Source: CAILZL01 sp963748005 (GTDB lineage Bacteria; Pseudomonadota; Gammaproteobacteria; Steroidobacterales; Steroidobacteraceae). Taken from it: DNA of 64,000 bases. Below, one piece after another: positions 53,575-63,245 of this stretch. The first letter of the stretch is position 1. Every line of letters starts with the position of its first letter. The stretch covers positions 248,001 to 312,000 of the forward strand of contig CAVVHH010000003.1 in assembly GCA_963748005.1 (NCBI GenBank), in the 5' to 3' direction. Below the pieces are notes generated by a model, which made no database searches, had not been told where the DNA came from, and saw nothing but the letters and a program-made list of their open reading frames with translations. The translations under genes and the position numbers were made by a program.

Positions 53575-53600
53575 GAACTTTGCCGGGACTGCAATGTCTA
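53575..53600 (+). promoter_or_regulatory. rpoE: Candidate sigma-E-type promoter before rpoE
   Basis: GAACTT (53575-53580) and TCTA (53597-53600) with a 16-base spacer resemble GGAACTT-N16-TCTGA. The start would be about 50 bases before the rpoE ATG. RpoE autoregulation is usual. The -10 match is partial. Confidence 0.4.
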
Positions 53601-53658
53601 TCGCTGTGCTCGTTTTGCCGCGTTCCTGCCGAGCTGCCTCACCAGGAGGAGGCGAGGG

Positions 53659-54237
53659 ATGAACGTGGAGGATAGTGACGCCAAGCTGGTGGAAATGGTG
53701 CAGCGTGGCGATCGCTCGGCTTTCAATGTGCTGGTGCTCAAGTACCAGCACAAGGTACTCAAACTGGTCACGCGCTACGTGCGTGATCCTGTGGAAGCCG
53801 AGGACATCGCCCAGGAAGCTTTTATCAAGGCTTACCGGGCCTTGCCATCATTCCGGGGCGAGAGCGCGTTCTATACCTGGTTGTACCGCATTGCCGCGAA
53901 TACCGCCAAGAATGTGCTGGTCTCGAGTCGTCGGCGTCTGGTCGATTACGACCTGGATTTGCAGGATCCTGACGACTACGCGGCGCAGGTGTTGTTGAAG
54001 GACAGCGATACGCCCGAAGGCATGTTGCTGACGGAAGAAATCCGGCAAACGGTCACGGAAGCCATGCAGCAGTTGCCTGACGATCTGCGTGAGGCCATCA
54101 CGCTGCGCGAGCTGGAAGGACTGTCGTATGAGGAGATTGCCGAGGTGATGGAATGTCCTGTTGGCACGGTGCGGTCGCGGATTTTTCGTGCCCGCGAAGC
54201 GATCGACAAGAAGCTGCGTCCCTTGCTGGACCAATAA
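53659..54237 (+). CDS. rpoE: RNA polymerase sigma-E factor
   Basis: 192 residues, the length of E. coli RpoE. Region 2 is YVRDPVEAEDIAQEAFIKAYRALPSFRGESAFYTWLYRIAANTAKN and region 4 is LREAITLRELEGLSYEEIAEVMECPVGTVRSRIFRAREAI. Controls envelope stress. ATG 53659 follows the very strong GGAGGAGGCGAGGG. First gene of rpoE-rseA-rseB. Confidence 0.96.
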   Translation: MNVEDSDAKLVEMVQRGDRSAFNVLVLKYQHKVLKLVTRYVRDPVEAEDIAQEAFIKAYRALPSFRGESAFYTWLYRIAANTAKNVLVSSRRRLVDYDLDLQDPDDYAAQVLLKDSDTPEGMLLTEEIRQTVTEAMQQLPDDLREAITLRELEGLSYEEIAEVMECPVGTVRSRIFRAREAIDKKLRPLLDQ

Positions 54238-54361
54238 GGAATGGCGTGATGACGAGCGATACTATGAATTGGGATCAGGGTGGAAGGGTGAGATGTATGT
54301 CGGGTCTGCATGGACCCGTGTATCAGGCCACTAGCCTGCTTGTTAGCGAGAGCGCCAAGAT

Positions 54362-55015
54362 ATGACCGATTCAATGCTGCCGAATGAAACCCTGTCATCC
54401 CAGTTGTCGGCCTTTGTCGATGACGAACTGCCATCCGCCGAAACCGACCTGTTTGTGCGTCGCCTGGTTCGTGATGGCGAACTGAAGCAGTGTATGGGCC
54501 GTTACCAGCTGATGGGTGAGGCGTTGCGCGCGCCCACTCTCAGAACCCACTTATCACGCGATTTCTCGGCGCGCATCGCCGCGGCCCTGGAGTTGCAGGA
54601 GAGCACAGCGGATGCCTCACCGGGCAGAGCGCAGAACGCATCCTGGCAACGCGCAGAACGCTGGCTCAGGCCCGCGGCAGGGGTGGCGGTTGCGGCCAGC
54701 GTGGCGTTGGTGGCCGTGCTGGCGGTACGTAGCCATCCCGACAGTATCAATGCACAGAGCCTGTCAGCCGAGGCGTTGCAGCCGGTAGAGCTGACCGCGC
54801 AACCCGCTGGCCCAGGCAACAGCTATGTGGTGCCGGTGGCATCGAATGCGCCCACTGCGCCGATTCCTGCGGCCAGATTGACCAACTACGTGGTGGCGCA
54901 TAGCGAGTTTTCTTCGCCGCTGGGACGCCGCAATATGATGACGGGTCTGCTGGCCAGTGATCAGCCGGTCGCTGTCGAAGAAACGGCGGGAGCTGACGTG
55001 AATTCCGGACGTTGA
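54362..55015 (+). CDS. rseA: Anti-sigma-E factor RseA
   Basis: 217 residues. The N-terminal cytoplasmic domain that holds sigma E (LSAFVDDELPSAETDLFVRRLVRDGELKQCMGRYQLMGEALR) precedes one transmembrane helix (AAGVAVAASVALVAVLAVRS) and a periplasmic tail. The tail is where DegS and RseB act in E. coli. It begins 124 bases after rpoE; that gap has no recognisable gene. Confidence 0.9.
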   Translation: MTDSMLPNETLSSQLSAFVDDELPSAETDLFVRRLVRDGELKQCMGRYQLMGEALRAPTLRTHLSRDFSARIAAALELQESTADASPGRAQNASWQRAERWLRPAAGVAVAASVALVAVLAVRSHPDSINAQSLSAEALQPVELTAQPAGPGNSYVVPVASNAPTAPIPAARLTNYVVAHSEFSSPLGRRNMMTGLLASDQPVAVEETAGADVNSGR

Positions 55016-56013
55016 TGTCGATGCACGCAGGCGTGGTCAGAACTTGCTCGCTGCTGGTATGCATGCTGGCCGGGACTGTTGCCCCGGCGGCGCTGGCCGG
55101 TACCGACGCGCGGGTCTGGCTCGAACGCATGGCGCAGGCGCTGGTGGAGCGCAATTATGACGGACGTTTTATCCATTCCACCGAAACCCAATCCGAAACC
55201 ATGCGGATTGTGCACCGGAATCAGGGCGGCAAGATCATCGAACGTCTGGTGTCGCTGGACGGTTTGGGACGGGAATACATCCGCACCAATTCCGAAGTCA
55301 CTTACTACATGCCGGACAAGCGCGCAGTGCTGGTGGAAAGTCGCGCCGACAGCGATGCCCTGCTGACGCTGATCCCGGAGTATCAACCGGGTCTTGAGGC
55401 TTATTACGACATCAGCACCGGGCCTACAACCAAGGTGCTGGAGCGCAAGGCACAACTGGTTACGGTGCAACCGCGCGACCAATACCGTTATGGTTACCGG
55501 CTGTGGCTGGATGCCGAAACTGCCATGCCGCTCAAGTCACAGCTGTTTGACCGTCAGGGCAAGGTCGTTGAGCAGATGGCATTTGCCGAGCTGGCCTTGC
55601 GCGAACATGTGGCGGATCGCGACGTGTCGCCAGGTGTCAATGCCGGAGGCTACGAATGGACCCGCCACGAAGTGCGTCGTCGCACCGTCACCCAGGATGT
55701 TGTTGGCTGGCGAGTTACCAATCTGCCGCCTGGCTTCAAGCTCAAGGTTACGCGTCTGCAGCCGGTGATGGGCTCCAACGTTCCGGTGCGGCATCTGGTG
55801 TATTCCGACGGCTTGGCCACGGTATCGATGTTCATCGAGCAGGTGGCCGCCAGGGACGATAACAGCACCGGCTTGCAGAAAGTCGGGTCGGCCTATGCGT
55901 TCCATAGCGATGTGCAGGGTTACCAGATTACCGCGGTAGGTGAAGTGCCGGCAGTAACCGTCAAGAGCATGGTGTCGTCCCTGACACGTGAACCGGCAGT
56001 GGTGCGCAAGTAA
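55015..56013 (+). CDS. rseB: Periplasmic sigma-E regulator RseB/MucB
   Basis: 332 residues. Signal peptide ends near TVAPAALAG. The N-terminal lipoprotein-carrier-like domain (WLERMAQALVERNYDGRFIHSTETQSETMRIVH) and C-terminal domain (VGWRVTNLPPGFKLKV ... YSDGLATVSMFIE) are those of MucB/RseB, which binds RseA and releases it upon lipopolysaccharide or lipid stress. The ATG overlaps the last base of rseA. No mucD/degP follows, unlike in Pseudomonas. Confidence 0.93.
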   Translation: MSMHAGVVRTCSLLVCMLAGTVAPAALAGTDARVWLERMAQALVERNYDGRFIHSTETQSETMRIVHRNQGGKIIERLVSLDGLGREYIRTNSEVTYYMPDKRAVLVESRADSDALLTLIPEYQPGLEAYYDISTGPTTKVLERKAQLVTVQPRDQYRYGYRLWLDAETAMPLKSQLFDRQGKVVEQMAFAELALREHVADRDVSPGVNAGGYEWTRHEVRRRTVTQDVVGWRVTNLPPGFKLKVTRLQPVMGSNVPVRHLVYSDGLATVSMFIEQVAARDDNSTGLQKVGSAYAFHSDVQGYQITAVGEVPAVTVKSMVSSLTREPAVVRK

Positions 56014-56037
56014 TCCGGCCCGTCGCACCACAATTCC

Positions 56038-56298
56038 ATGGCAGTTGCGGACTTTTCCACCTGGCGAGTGTTGTCGCGCCCTGATTGCAGCCTGTGCGAT
56101 GCCATGCTTGGCGAGCTGTGCGAACTGTTGGGTCAACGTGCTGAGGCCATCCAGGTACAGGACATCAGCGGCGATCCGGAACTGGAAAAGCGCTATGGTC
56201 AACGAGTTCCGGTGCTGTTGATCGCCGACGATTTCGTTTGTGCCTACCGGTTGGACCGGCAACGTTTGCAGATTTACCTGGAATCTGCCGAGAATTAG
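56038..56298 (+). CDS. Glutaredoxin-like protein (DUF836)
   Basis: 86 residues with a thioredoxin fold: WRVLSRPDCSLCDAMLGEL has the CxxC pair (Cys-Ser-Leu-Cys), and YGQRVPVLLIADD is the cis-Pro segment. Small glutaredoxin-like proteins of this type sit beside lepA or rseB in many gammaproteobacteria; their partner is unknown. 24 bases after rseB. Confidence 0.88.
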   Translation: MAVADFSTWRVLSRPDCSLCDAMLGELCELLGQRAEAIQVQDISGDPELEKRYGQRVPVLLIADDFVCAYRLDRQRLQIYLESAEN

Positions 56299-56423
56299 GC
56301 AATTTGCGCACTGTTCGCGTGCTTTTCCCTGCGGTCGCGGCTATCTCCGATATAATCCGCCGCCTTTGAACCAGCCGTCTGTCGAATATCGCCTGGCGGC
56401 AGACCGCCGAGAACCCCGTTTAC

Positions 56424-58223
56424 ATGAAGCTCATTCGCAATTTTTCCATCATTGCTCACGTCGACCACGGAAAATCTACCCTTGCCGATCGATTCATCCA
56501 GCACTGCGGTGGTCTGGATGCCCGCGAAATGGAAAATCAGGTGCTGGATTCCATGGATCTGGAGCGTGAACGCGGCATTACCATCAAGGCTCAGAGCGTC
56601 ATGCTCAAGTACAAGGCGAACGATGGGCAGATCTATCAGCTGAACATGATCGATACGCCCGGGCACGTCGATTTTTCCTATGAAGTTTCGCGCTCGCTGG
56701 CGGCCTGCGATGGCGCCCTGCTGGTGGTGGATGCGGCGCAGGGTGTGGAAGCACAGAGCGTTGCCAACTGCTACACGGCGCTGGAGCAGGGCCTGGAAGT
56801 GGTACCGGTGATCAACAAGATCGATCTGCCTTCGGCCGATCCGGAACGCGTGATCAAGGAGATTGAGGAAATCATTGGCATTGAAGCAGAGGACGCTTTA
56901 CGCGTGAGCGCCAAGACCGGACTGGGCGTGCCGGAGTTGCTGGAAGAAATCATCCGGCGTATTCCCGCGCCCAAGGGCGATCCCGACGCGCCGCTGCAAG
57001 CCTTGATCATCGACTCATGGTTCGACAGTTATGTTGGTGTTGTCTCATTGGTCAGAGTGATGAATGGCTCGATGAAAGTCGGCGACAAGATTCGCGTCTG
57101 GTCCACTGGTCGTTCACACCAGATAGACAAGCTGGGGCGATTCACCCCCAAGTCGCTGTCCTGTCCTGAACTGCAGACCGGCGAAGTCGGGTTTGTGATC
57201 GCCGGCATCAAGGAAATCGACGGCGCACCGGTGGGTGACACCATTACCCAGGAAGGACGGCTGTGCGATGCGCCGCTCGAAGGTTTCAAGCAGATCCAGC
57301 CGCGCGTGTTTGCCGGTCTGTTCACCGTGAATTCCGACGACTATGAATCATTCCGCGATGCGCTGGCGAAACTGAAGCTCAATGATTCGGCGCTGCAATA
57401 TCAACCGGAAGTGTCCACCGCGCTGGGCTTTGGTTTTCGCTGCGGATTCCTGGGTCTATTGCACATGGACATTGTCCAGGAACGCCTGGAGCGCGAGTAC
57501 AACCTTGATCTGATCACCAGTGCTCCCACCGTGGTGTATGAAATCCAGCTCACCGACGGCTCGACCATCTACGTGGATAACCCAGCCAAGCTGCCGGCCA
57601 GCAATGTCACGGCGGAATTGCGCGAACCCATTATCATTGCCAATATCCTGGTGCCGCCCGAATATGTCGGCGCGGTGCTGAAGCTGTGCAATGACAAACG
57701 CGGCCGGCAGAAAAAGATGCTGTATCTGGGCAATCAGGTGTCGTTGCAGTATGAGCTGCCAATGGCCGATGTGGTGCTCGACTTCTTTGACCGGCTGAAA
57801 TCCGTCAGTCGCGGCTATGCGTCTTTTGACTACGAATTCAGCCATTTCGAACCGGCGCCCATGGTCAAGCTGGATATCCTGATCAACGGCGACAAGGTTG
57901 ATGCGCTGTCGATCATTGTGCATCGTGACATGGCATATCAACGTGGCCGCGAACTGGTGGACAAGATGCAGGAGCTGATCCCGCGCCAGATGTTCGAAGT
58001 GGCGGTGCAGGCGGCGATTGGCGTGCATGTGGTGGCGCGTGCAACGGTCAAGGCCTTGCGCAAGAACGTGCTGGCCAAGTGCTACGGCGGCGATATCAGT
58101 CGCAAGCGCAAACTGCTGGAGAAGCAGAAGGAAGGCAAGAAACGCATGAAGCAGGTGGGTTCCGTGGAGATTCCCCAGGAAGCGTTTCTCGCGGTGCTGC
58201 AAGTGGGCCGCGACAAGAGCTGA
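56424..58223 (+). CDS. lepA: Elongation factor 4 (LepA)
   Basis: 599 residues, a ribosomal GTPase that back-translocates or remodels stalled ribosomes and affects initiation. G1 AHVDHGKSTLADRF, G3 DTPGHVDF, G4 NKIDLPSA; the LepA-specific C-terminal domain ends KKRMKQVGSVEIPQEAFLAVL. The -10-like TATAAT lies at 56351-56356, about 70 bases before the start, without a clear -35. It begins the lepA-lepB-rnc-era-recO-pdxJ-acpS run. Confidence 0.97.
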   Translation: MKLIRNFSIIAHVDHGKSTLADRFIQHCGGLDAREMENQVLDSMDLERERGITIKAQSVMLKYKANDGQIYQLNMIDTPGHVDFSYEVSRSLAACDGALLVVDAAQGVEAQSVANCYTALEQGLEVVPVINKIDLPSADPERVIKEIEEIIGIEAEDALRVSAKTGLGVPELLEEIIRRIPAPKGDPDAPLQALIIDSWFDSYVGVVSLVRVMNGSMKVGDKIRVWSTGRSHQIDKLGRFTPKSLSCPELQTGEVGFVIAGIKEIDGAPVGDTITQEGRLCDAPLEGFKQIQPRVFAGLFTVNSDDYESFRDALAKLKLNDSALQYQPEVSTALGFGFRCGFLGLLHMDIVQERLEREYNLDLITSAPTVVYEIQLTDGSTIYVDNPAKLPASNVTAELREPIIIANILVPPEYVGAVLKLCNDKRGRQKKMLYLGNQVSLQYELPMADVVLDFFDRLKSVSRGYASFDYEFSHFEPAPMVKLDILINGDKVDALSIIVHRDMAYQRGRELVDKMQELIPRQMFEVAVQAAIGVHVVARATVKALRKNVLAKCYGGDISRKRKLLEKQKEGKKRMKQVGSVEIPQEAFLAVLQVGRDKS

Positions 58224-58249
58224 TTGACTACAAGCAGGAACTGAACACG

Positions 58250-59077
58250 ATGATTTACGATTTTTCATTCTGGCTGCTGGCGCTGACTGTGGTGTCAGGT
58301 CTCATCTGGGGCGCCGATACATTGCTGTTCAAGAAAGCACGCCTGCAACATCAGGCAGCGGTTGCTGCTTCTATTGCGCAAACCCAGGTTGAAGGCAAGG
58401 CAGCAACACCCATACAGCCTGCGTATCCGGTGCTGGTGGAATATGCTCGTTCGTTCTTTCCAGTACTGGGGCTGGTGCTGATTGTCCGTTCCTTCATTTT
58501 CGAGCCATTCCGCATTCCTTCGGATTCGATGATGCCGACGCTGCTGGCCGGCGATTTCATTTTTGTCAGCAAGTTTTCGTATGATCTGCGCATGCCGGTG
58601 TTCGGTACCAAGTTGCTCGAAACCGGTGATCCGCTGCGCGGTGATGTGGTGGTGTTCAAGCTGCCTTCGGATCCGCGGGTCAACTACATCAAACGTCTGG
58701 TGGGTCTGCCTGGCGATCACGTGGTGGTGGTGAACGATCAGGTGTTCATCAATGGTGAACAGGTCAAGACCGAGATGGGTGGCTTTTACAACGAGCACGG
58801 TTACATCAACGCGCAGCTGGCCGAGGAAACGCTCGGTGAAGTCAGACATCAGGTCATGTATCTTCAGGGCAGCTTCCCGAAGGATTTTGATGCCGTTGTG
58901 CCGCCCGGCCACTACTATTTCATGGGTGACAATCGCGACAACAGTCAGGACAGCCGCTTTCCGCAGGTGGGTTTCGTGCCTGAAGCCAATCTGGTAGGCC
59001 GCGCCAAGCTGATCTGGTTTCACTGGAACTTCAGCGATCTGCCAATATTCAGCCGCATTGGTACCCGCATTCACTGA
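58250..59077 (+). CDS. lepB: Signal peptidase I
   Basis: 275 residues with two N-terminal transmembrane helices (FWLLALTVVSGLIWGADTLLF and FFPVLGLVLIVRSFIF) and a periplasmic catalytic domain. The catalytic Ser is in FRIPSDSMMPTLLAGDF and the Lys in YIKRLVGLPGD; GDNRDNSQDSRFPQVGFV is the C-terminal signature. ATG 58250 was chosen, 26 bases after lepA; a longer frame overlapping lepA has no family match. Confidence 0.96.
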   Translation: MIYDFSFWLLALTVVSGLIWGADTLLFKKARLQHQAAVAASIAQTQVEGKAATPIQPAYPVLVEYARSFFPVLGLVLIVRSFIFEPFRIPSDSMMPTLLAGDFIFVSKFSYDLRMPVFGTKLLETGDPLRGDVVVFKLPSDPRVNYIKRLVGLPGDHVVVVNDQVFINGEQVKTEMGGFYNEHGYINAQLAEETLGEVRHQVMYLQGSFPKDFDAVVPPGHYYFMGDNRDNSQDSRFPQVGFVPEANLVGRAKLIWFHWNFSDLPIFSRIGTRIH

Positions 59078-59131
59078 GCCCTTTGTTGGGGTTATGAATC
59101 TTGATTGCACGAATAACAAACGGGAGCTGAC

Positions 59132-59509
59132 ATGACGCATCTGAAGACACGCGATCAGCAACGTGGTGCCACCACACTGGGCATGCTGACCATTCTGATC
59201 ATCCTCGGTCTGGGGTTGTATGGGGTAATTCGTCTGGTGCCGGTGTATCTCGATTATTTCGAGGTGGTCAGCGCCATGGAAAAGGTCAGCAAGGAAACCA
59301 GGGCGGCAGAAACCAGCCCCGACAAGATCATGTTTGCGCTCAACCGCCACTGGCTGATCGAAGATATCAGTACCTTCGATTACAAGGATATGCAAATTCG
59401 CAAGTCCGGTTCCGGCTATGAAATGACCGCCGACTATCGTACCGAAGTGCCGTTCATCGGCAACGTGTCGCTGCTGGTCACTTTCTACAAGTCGGTTACG
59501 GTTGAATAA
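59132..59509 (+). CDS. DUF4845 membrane protein
   Basis: 125 residues with an N-terminal transmembrane helix (TTLGMLTILIILGLGLYGVIRLVPVYLDY) and a small extracytoplasmic domain ending TEVPFIGNVSLLVTFYKSVTV. DUF4845 proteins typically lie between lepB and rnc. QQRGATTLGML resembles a prepilin-type N-terminus without the usual cleavage residues. Function unknown. Confidence 0.88.
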   Translation: MTHLKTRDQQRGATTLGMLTILIILGLGLYGVIRLVPVYLDYFEVVSAMEKVSKETRAAETSPDKIMFALNRHWLIEDISTFDYKDMQIRKSGSGYEMTADYRTEVPFIGNVSLLVTFYKSVTVE

Positions 59510-59529
59510 GTGCGCAGTGAGTCGATGGC

Positions 59530-60216
59530 GTGAAAACGCTGGCACAATGGGTGGAGAATACGTTCGGCTATACCTGCCGTGATCTGGCGTTGTTTGAAGC
59601 TGCCCTGACGCATCGCAGTGTCGGCAACCCGCACAATGAACGTCTGGAATACCTGGGTGATGCCGTGCTCAATTGCGTCACCGCCAGTCTGTTATACAAG
59701 AACTTTGTCGATGCGCCTGAGGGCGAGCTGTCCCGGTACCGGGCAACGCTGGTGAGTGGCGAGTCGCTGGCCGCCATCGCTGCGCAGTTCCAGGTGGGCG
59801 AACATCTGCGTCTGGGCGCAGGCGAATTGAAGTCAGGGGGCTTTCGTCGCAAGTCCATTCTGGCTGATGCGCTGGAAGCGCTGCTGGGTGCGATCTATCT
59901 CGACGGTGGTTTTGCCGCTGCGGCGACAGTGATCGAGCGCATCTTTGCCGAACGTCTGCCACAACTGCCCAGCGCTGCGCAACTGAAAGACCCCAAGACG
60001 CGCCTGCAGGAAGCCCTGCAGGCGCGTGCGGTGCCGCTGCCGGAATATTCGGTCGAGACGATTTCCGGCGAGCCGCATGCACAGCATTTCACCATGCGTT
60101 GCGAGATTCCCAGCCTGGCATTGAAAGCCATCGGGGAGGGCAGCAGCAGGCGCATTGCCGAACAGATGGCCGCGCAACATGTCATGGAACAACTTGCCCA
60201 ATTGTGGGCTCGATAA
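59530..60216 (+). CDS. rnc: Ribonuclease III
   Basis: 228 residues. Cleaves double-stranded RNA, including rRNA precursors. The signature NERLEYLGDAVL holds the acidic metal ligands, with a second set in ALEALLGAIYLDGG, and a C-terminal dsRNA-binding domain (DPKTRLQEALQARAVPLPEY ... SRRIAEQMAAQHVMEQL). GTG start at 59530. Followed by era after 33 bases. Confidence 0.96.
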   Translation: MKTLAQWVENTFGYTCRDLALFEAALTHRSVGNPHNERLEYLGDAVLNCVTASLLYKNFVDAPEGELSRYRATLVSGESLAAIAAQFQVGEHLRLGAGELKSGGFRRKSILADALEALLGAIYLDGGFAAAATVIERIFAERLPQLPSAAQLKDPKTRLQEALQARAVPLPEYSVETISGEPHAQHFTMRCEIPSLALKAIGEGSSRRIAEQMAAQHVMEQLAQLWAR

Positions 60217-60249
60217 GTTCCTTTCCTGCACACTGCAATACAGGTCCTA

Positions 60250-61248
60250 ATGAATCTTCCCCCGTCAATATTGCCGTACGATACCGGTATCCTGTCAGAG
60301 GAATCAGACGAACCCACATCTGGGCCGGATGATGCGGGTGACACAGTTCCATCCGACTATCGCTGCGGATTTGCCGCCATTGTCGGCCGGCCTAATGTCG
60401 GCAAATCGACACTGCTCAATGCCCTGCTCAGACGCAAGGTCAGCATTGTTTCTCCCAAGCCGCAGACTACCCGGCATCGCATCCTCGGCATTCTCACCGG
60501 CGCCGATGCGCAGATTGTGTTCGTCGATACCCCCGGCATTCATGTGACCGAACGACGCATGATGAACAAGTACATGAATCGCTCGGCACTCTCGTCACTG
60601 GCCGATGCCGATGTAAACCTGTTTCTGGTGCAAGCGCTGAAGTGGACTGACGAAGACGAGCATGTACTCAACAGCATCAAACAGGGCGGCCGACCCATCA
60701 TTCTGCTGGTCAGCAAGGTGGATAAGGTCAACCCCAAGGAACGCCTGATGCCGTTTCTGGCCGAGGTCACCCGCAAGGCCGAGTTTGTCGAAGTAGTGCC
60801 GGTGTCGGGCACCAAGCGCATCAATCTCGAACAGTTGCCGGCATTGATTGCCAGGCACCTGCCATTGTCGCCGCCGCATTTTCCGGAAGAACAGATCACC
60901 GATCGCAGCGATCGCTTCCAGACTGCGGAGATTATTCGCGAAAAACTCATCTGGCGTTTGCGCGATGAACTGCCTTACGGCCTTACAGTGGAAATCGAGC
61001 GCTTCGAGTTTGATCAGGACAGCGGCAAGCTGATAATCAATGCCGTTATCTGGGTTGAGCGCAACGGCCAGAAAGCCATTGTGATTGGCGAGAAGGGCGA
61101 AGGGCTGAAGAAGGTAGGCACAGCGGCGCGTCTTGAATTGCAGAAGTTGCTGGAAACTCCGGTGCATCTGGAGCTGTGGGTAAAAGTGAAGGAGAACTGG
61201 TCGGACAGCGCCGCTGCGCTGCGCCAGTTTGGTTACGATTCCGAGTGA
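60250..61248 (+). CDS. era: GTPase Era
   Basis: 332 residues. Binds 16S rRNA 3' end in 30S assembly. G1 IVGRPNVGKSTLLN, switch region SPKPQTTRHRILG, G3 DTPGIH, and the KH domain KAIVIGEKGEGLKKVGTAARLELQKLL. The N-terminus has about 38 extra acidic residues before YRCGFAAIVGRPN compared with E. coli; Era could instead start later but no in-frame ATG lies closer to the domain. Confidence 0.96.
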   Translation: MNLPPSILPYDTGILSEESDEPTSGPDDAGDTVPSDYRCGFAAIVGRPNVGKSTLLNALLRRKVSIVSPKPQTTRHRILGILTGADAQIVFVDTPGIHVTERRMMNKYMNRSALSSLADADVNLFLVQALKWTDEDEHVLNSIKQGGRPIILLVSKVDKVNPKERLMPFLAEVTRKAEFVEVVPVSGTKRINLEQLPALIARHLPLSPPHFPEEQITDRSDRFQTAEIIREKLIWRLRDELPYGLTVEIERFEFDQDSGKLIINAVIWVERNGQKAIVIGEKGEGLKKVGTAARLELQKLLETPVHLELWVKVKENWSDSAAALRQFGYDSE

Positions 61249-61286
61249 TTCACTATAACCATGAGTCGATACTGTGAGCCACTGCC

Positions 61287-62030
61287 ATGAATCAGGGCGC
61301 TACACAACGCGTGTTGCTGCAACCGGCGTATGTGCTGCATCAGCGTCCTTATCGGGACACCAGCCGTATCGTTGATCTGTTTACGCGCGATTTTGGTCGC
61401 ATGACGGTGTTTGCGCGTGGCGTGCGTGGCGGCAAGGCGGGTCTGGCTGCCGCGCTGCAGGCTTTTCAACCCATTCTGGTGTCATGGTCGGGCAAGGGCG
61501 AAGCGGGTCAGCTCAATGCCGCTGAATTGGTTGGTGAACCCGGTACGCTGCCAGCCGCGCGCCTGCTGAGCGGTTTTTATCTCAATGAGCTGCTGCTGAA
61601 GCTGCTACATCTACATGACCCGCAATCCGACATCTTCGATCTCTACAATGCCACGCTACAGTCACTGAAAACGGAAGATGACGAATTGCTGGCGTTGCGT
61701 CTGTTCGAGAAACGCCTGCTGCAGACACTGGGTTTTGGTCTGATGCTGGAGCGCGAAGCCGAGACCGGCCTGCCCATTGATCCGCAGCGCTGCTATCGCT
61801 ACGTGCTCGAACTGGGACCTCTGCCGGTCGATGCCGAAGCCAATGCCAGCCGGGGCGTGTATCTTGGCGCAACCTTGCTGGCGCTGGCGAGCGAGTGCTT
61901 CGAGCAGCAACAGAAGCTTGAAGTGCGGCATCTGTTACGCGCCGTGCTGGATCATGTGCTGGATGGCCGGCGTTTGCAGAGTCGTGAGATACTCACCGAC
62001 CTGCGGCAGCTGCAAACCAGCAAGCCATGA
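61287..62030 (+). CDS. recO: DNA repair protein RecO
   Basis: 247 residues with the N-terminal OB fold (PAYVLHQRPYRDTSRIVDLFTRDFGRMTVFARGVRGGK) and C-terminal helical region. RecO with RecR loads RecA onto SSB-coated DNA. The zinc-finger Cys residues found in some RecO proteins are missing, as in other gammaproteobacteria. Between era and pdxJ, the conserved order. Confidence 0.93.
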   Translation: MNQGATQRVLLQPAYVLHQRPYRDTSRIVDLFTRDFGRMTVFARGVRGGKAGLAAALQAFQPILVSWSGKGEAGQLNAAELVGEPGTLPAARLLSGFYLNELLLKLLHLHDPQSDIFDLYNATLQSLKTEDDELLALRLFEKRLLQTLGFGLMLEREAETGLPIDPQRCYRYVLELGPLPVDAEANASRGVYLGATLLALASECFEQQQKLEVRHLLRAVLDHVLDGRRLQSREILTDLRQLQTSKP

Positions 62031-62067
62031 ACACGAATCGTTACTGAACAGAACAAGGCAGAACACC

Positions 62068-62808
62068 ATGCCGGGTCATCGCAGCATCCATCTGGGCGTC
62101 AATGTCGATCACGTGGCCACGCTGCGTCAGGCGCGCGGCACGGCTTATCCTGACCCGCTTTACGCCGCGTTGCTGGCCGAACAATCCGGTGCCGACAGCA
62201 TCACCATCCATCTGCGGGAAGACCGTCGTCATATCCAGGACCGCGATGTGCACGTCATGCGCGATGCCTTGCAGACACGCATGAATCTGGAAATGTCCTG
62301 CACCGAGGCGATGATCGCACTGGCAGAACAGGTGAAGCCGCAGGATGTGTGTCTGGTGCCGGAGAAGCGTGCCGAACTGACCACCGAAGGTGGACTGGAC
62401 GTGATTACGCATTACACAACCGTCAGTGCCGCTACACAGCGTCTCACTCAGGCTGGTTCGCGTGTGTCCCTGTTCATCGATCCGGAACCAGCCCAGCTGG
62501 ATGCGGCTGCGCGCATGGGCGCGCCGGTAGTCGAACTGCATACTGGCGCCTATGCAGAAGCACAGGGCGCGGCGCGCGCGCGTGAACTGGCACGCATCCA
62601 CCAGGCGGCACGTCATGCATCCGGCCTGGGACTGGTGGTCAACGCCGGACATGGACTGCACTATCACAATGTCCAGGCCATTGCCTCCATTGGCGACATA
62701 GTGGAGCTGAACATCGGCCATGCCATTATTGCCCGCGCGTTGTTCGATGGCTTGGCAAAAGCCGTGAGTGAGATGAAGCGTCTGATGCTAGAGGCGCGTA
62801 AACTGTGA
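62068..62808 (+). CDS. pdxJ: Pyridoxine 5'-phosphate synthase
   Basis: 246 residues, a TIM barrel that joins deoxyxylulose phosphate and amino-acetone phosphate to make the vitamin B6 ring. LGVNVDHVATLRQARGT, IHLREDRRHIQDRDV, LEMSCTEAM and NAGHGLHYHNV are family motifs. ATG 62068 with AAGG upstream. Overlaps acpS by four bases. Confidence 0.97.
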   Translation: MPGHRSIHLGVNVDHVATLRQARGTAYPDPLYAALLAEQSGADSITIHLREDRRHIQDRDVHVMRDALQTRMNLEMSCTEAMIALAEQVKPQDVCLVPEKRAELTTEGGLDVITHYTTVSAATQRLTQAGSRVSLFIDPEPAQLDAAARMGAPVVELHTGAYAEAQGAARARELARIHQAARHASGLGLVVNAGHGLHYHNVQAIASIGDIVELNIGHAIIARALFDGLAKAVSEMKRLMLEARKL

Positions 62809-63188
62809 TTCACGGCATTGGCACCGACATCGTCAAGCTCGAACGTTTCGAGCAGATGTATCACCGGCACGGCGAACGTCTGGTGCGCCATTTGTTGTTG
62901 CCCGCCGAATCTGAACTGTTTGCACATACCAATCGTCCTGCACGCTTTCTGGCCATGCACTGGGCTGCCAAGGAAGCGGTCGTCAAAGCCCTGGGCACCG
63001 GGTTCGCTGATGGCGTGTGGATTCGCGATGTTGGCTATGTACCGAATCCGGCAGGCAGGCCGGAAATCATCTGGTCGGACAGCGGGCGCGCCAGCTGTGC
63101 ACGGCTCGGCGTCGGTGCAGGGCATCTGACGCTGAGTGACGAAGAAGGTCTCATTGTAGCAGTGGCAGTACTGATGCGGTTTGCATAG
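62805..63188 (+). CDS. acpS: Holo-[acyl-carrier-protein] synthase
   Basis: 127 residues. Transfers phosphopantetheine from CoA to acyl carrier protein. Motifs: IHGIGTDIVKLERF (metal-binding Asp) and FLAMHWAAKEAVVKALGTGF (Glu). GTG start at 62805 overlapping the pdxJ stop. The end of the lepA-to-acpS run. Confidence 0.95.
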   Translation: MIHGIGTDIVKLERFEQMYHRHGERLVRHLLLPAESELFAHTNRPARFLAMHWAAKEAVVKALGTGFADGVWIRDVGYVPNPAGRPEIIWSDSGRASCARLGVGAGHLTLSDEEGLIVAVAVLMRFA

Positions 63189-63245
63189 TCAGTCGGCATC
63201 TGACCGGGTGTTCTGCTGGCAAGACAATAAAAAGCGGAGAATAAA

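Noticed and set aside
54249..54365. Small open frame between rpoE and rseA (MTSDTMNWDQGG...)
   Set aside because: 38 codons, no RBS of note and no conserved motif; treated as spacer.
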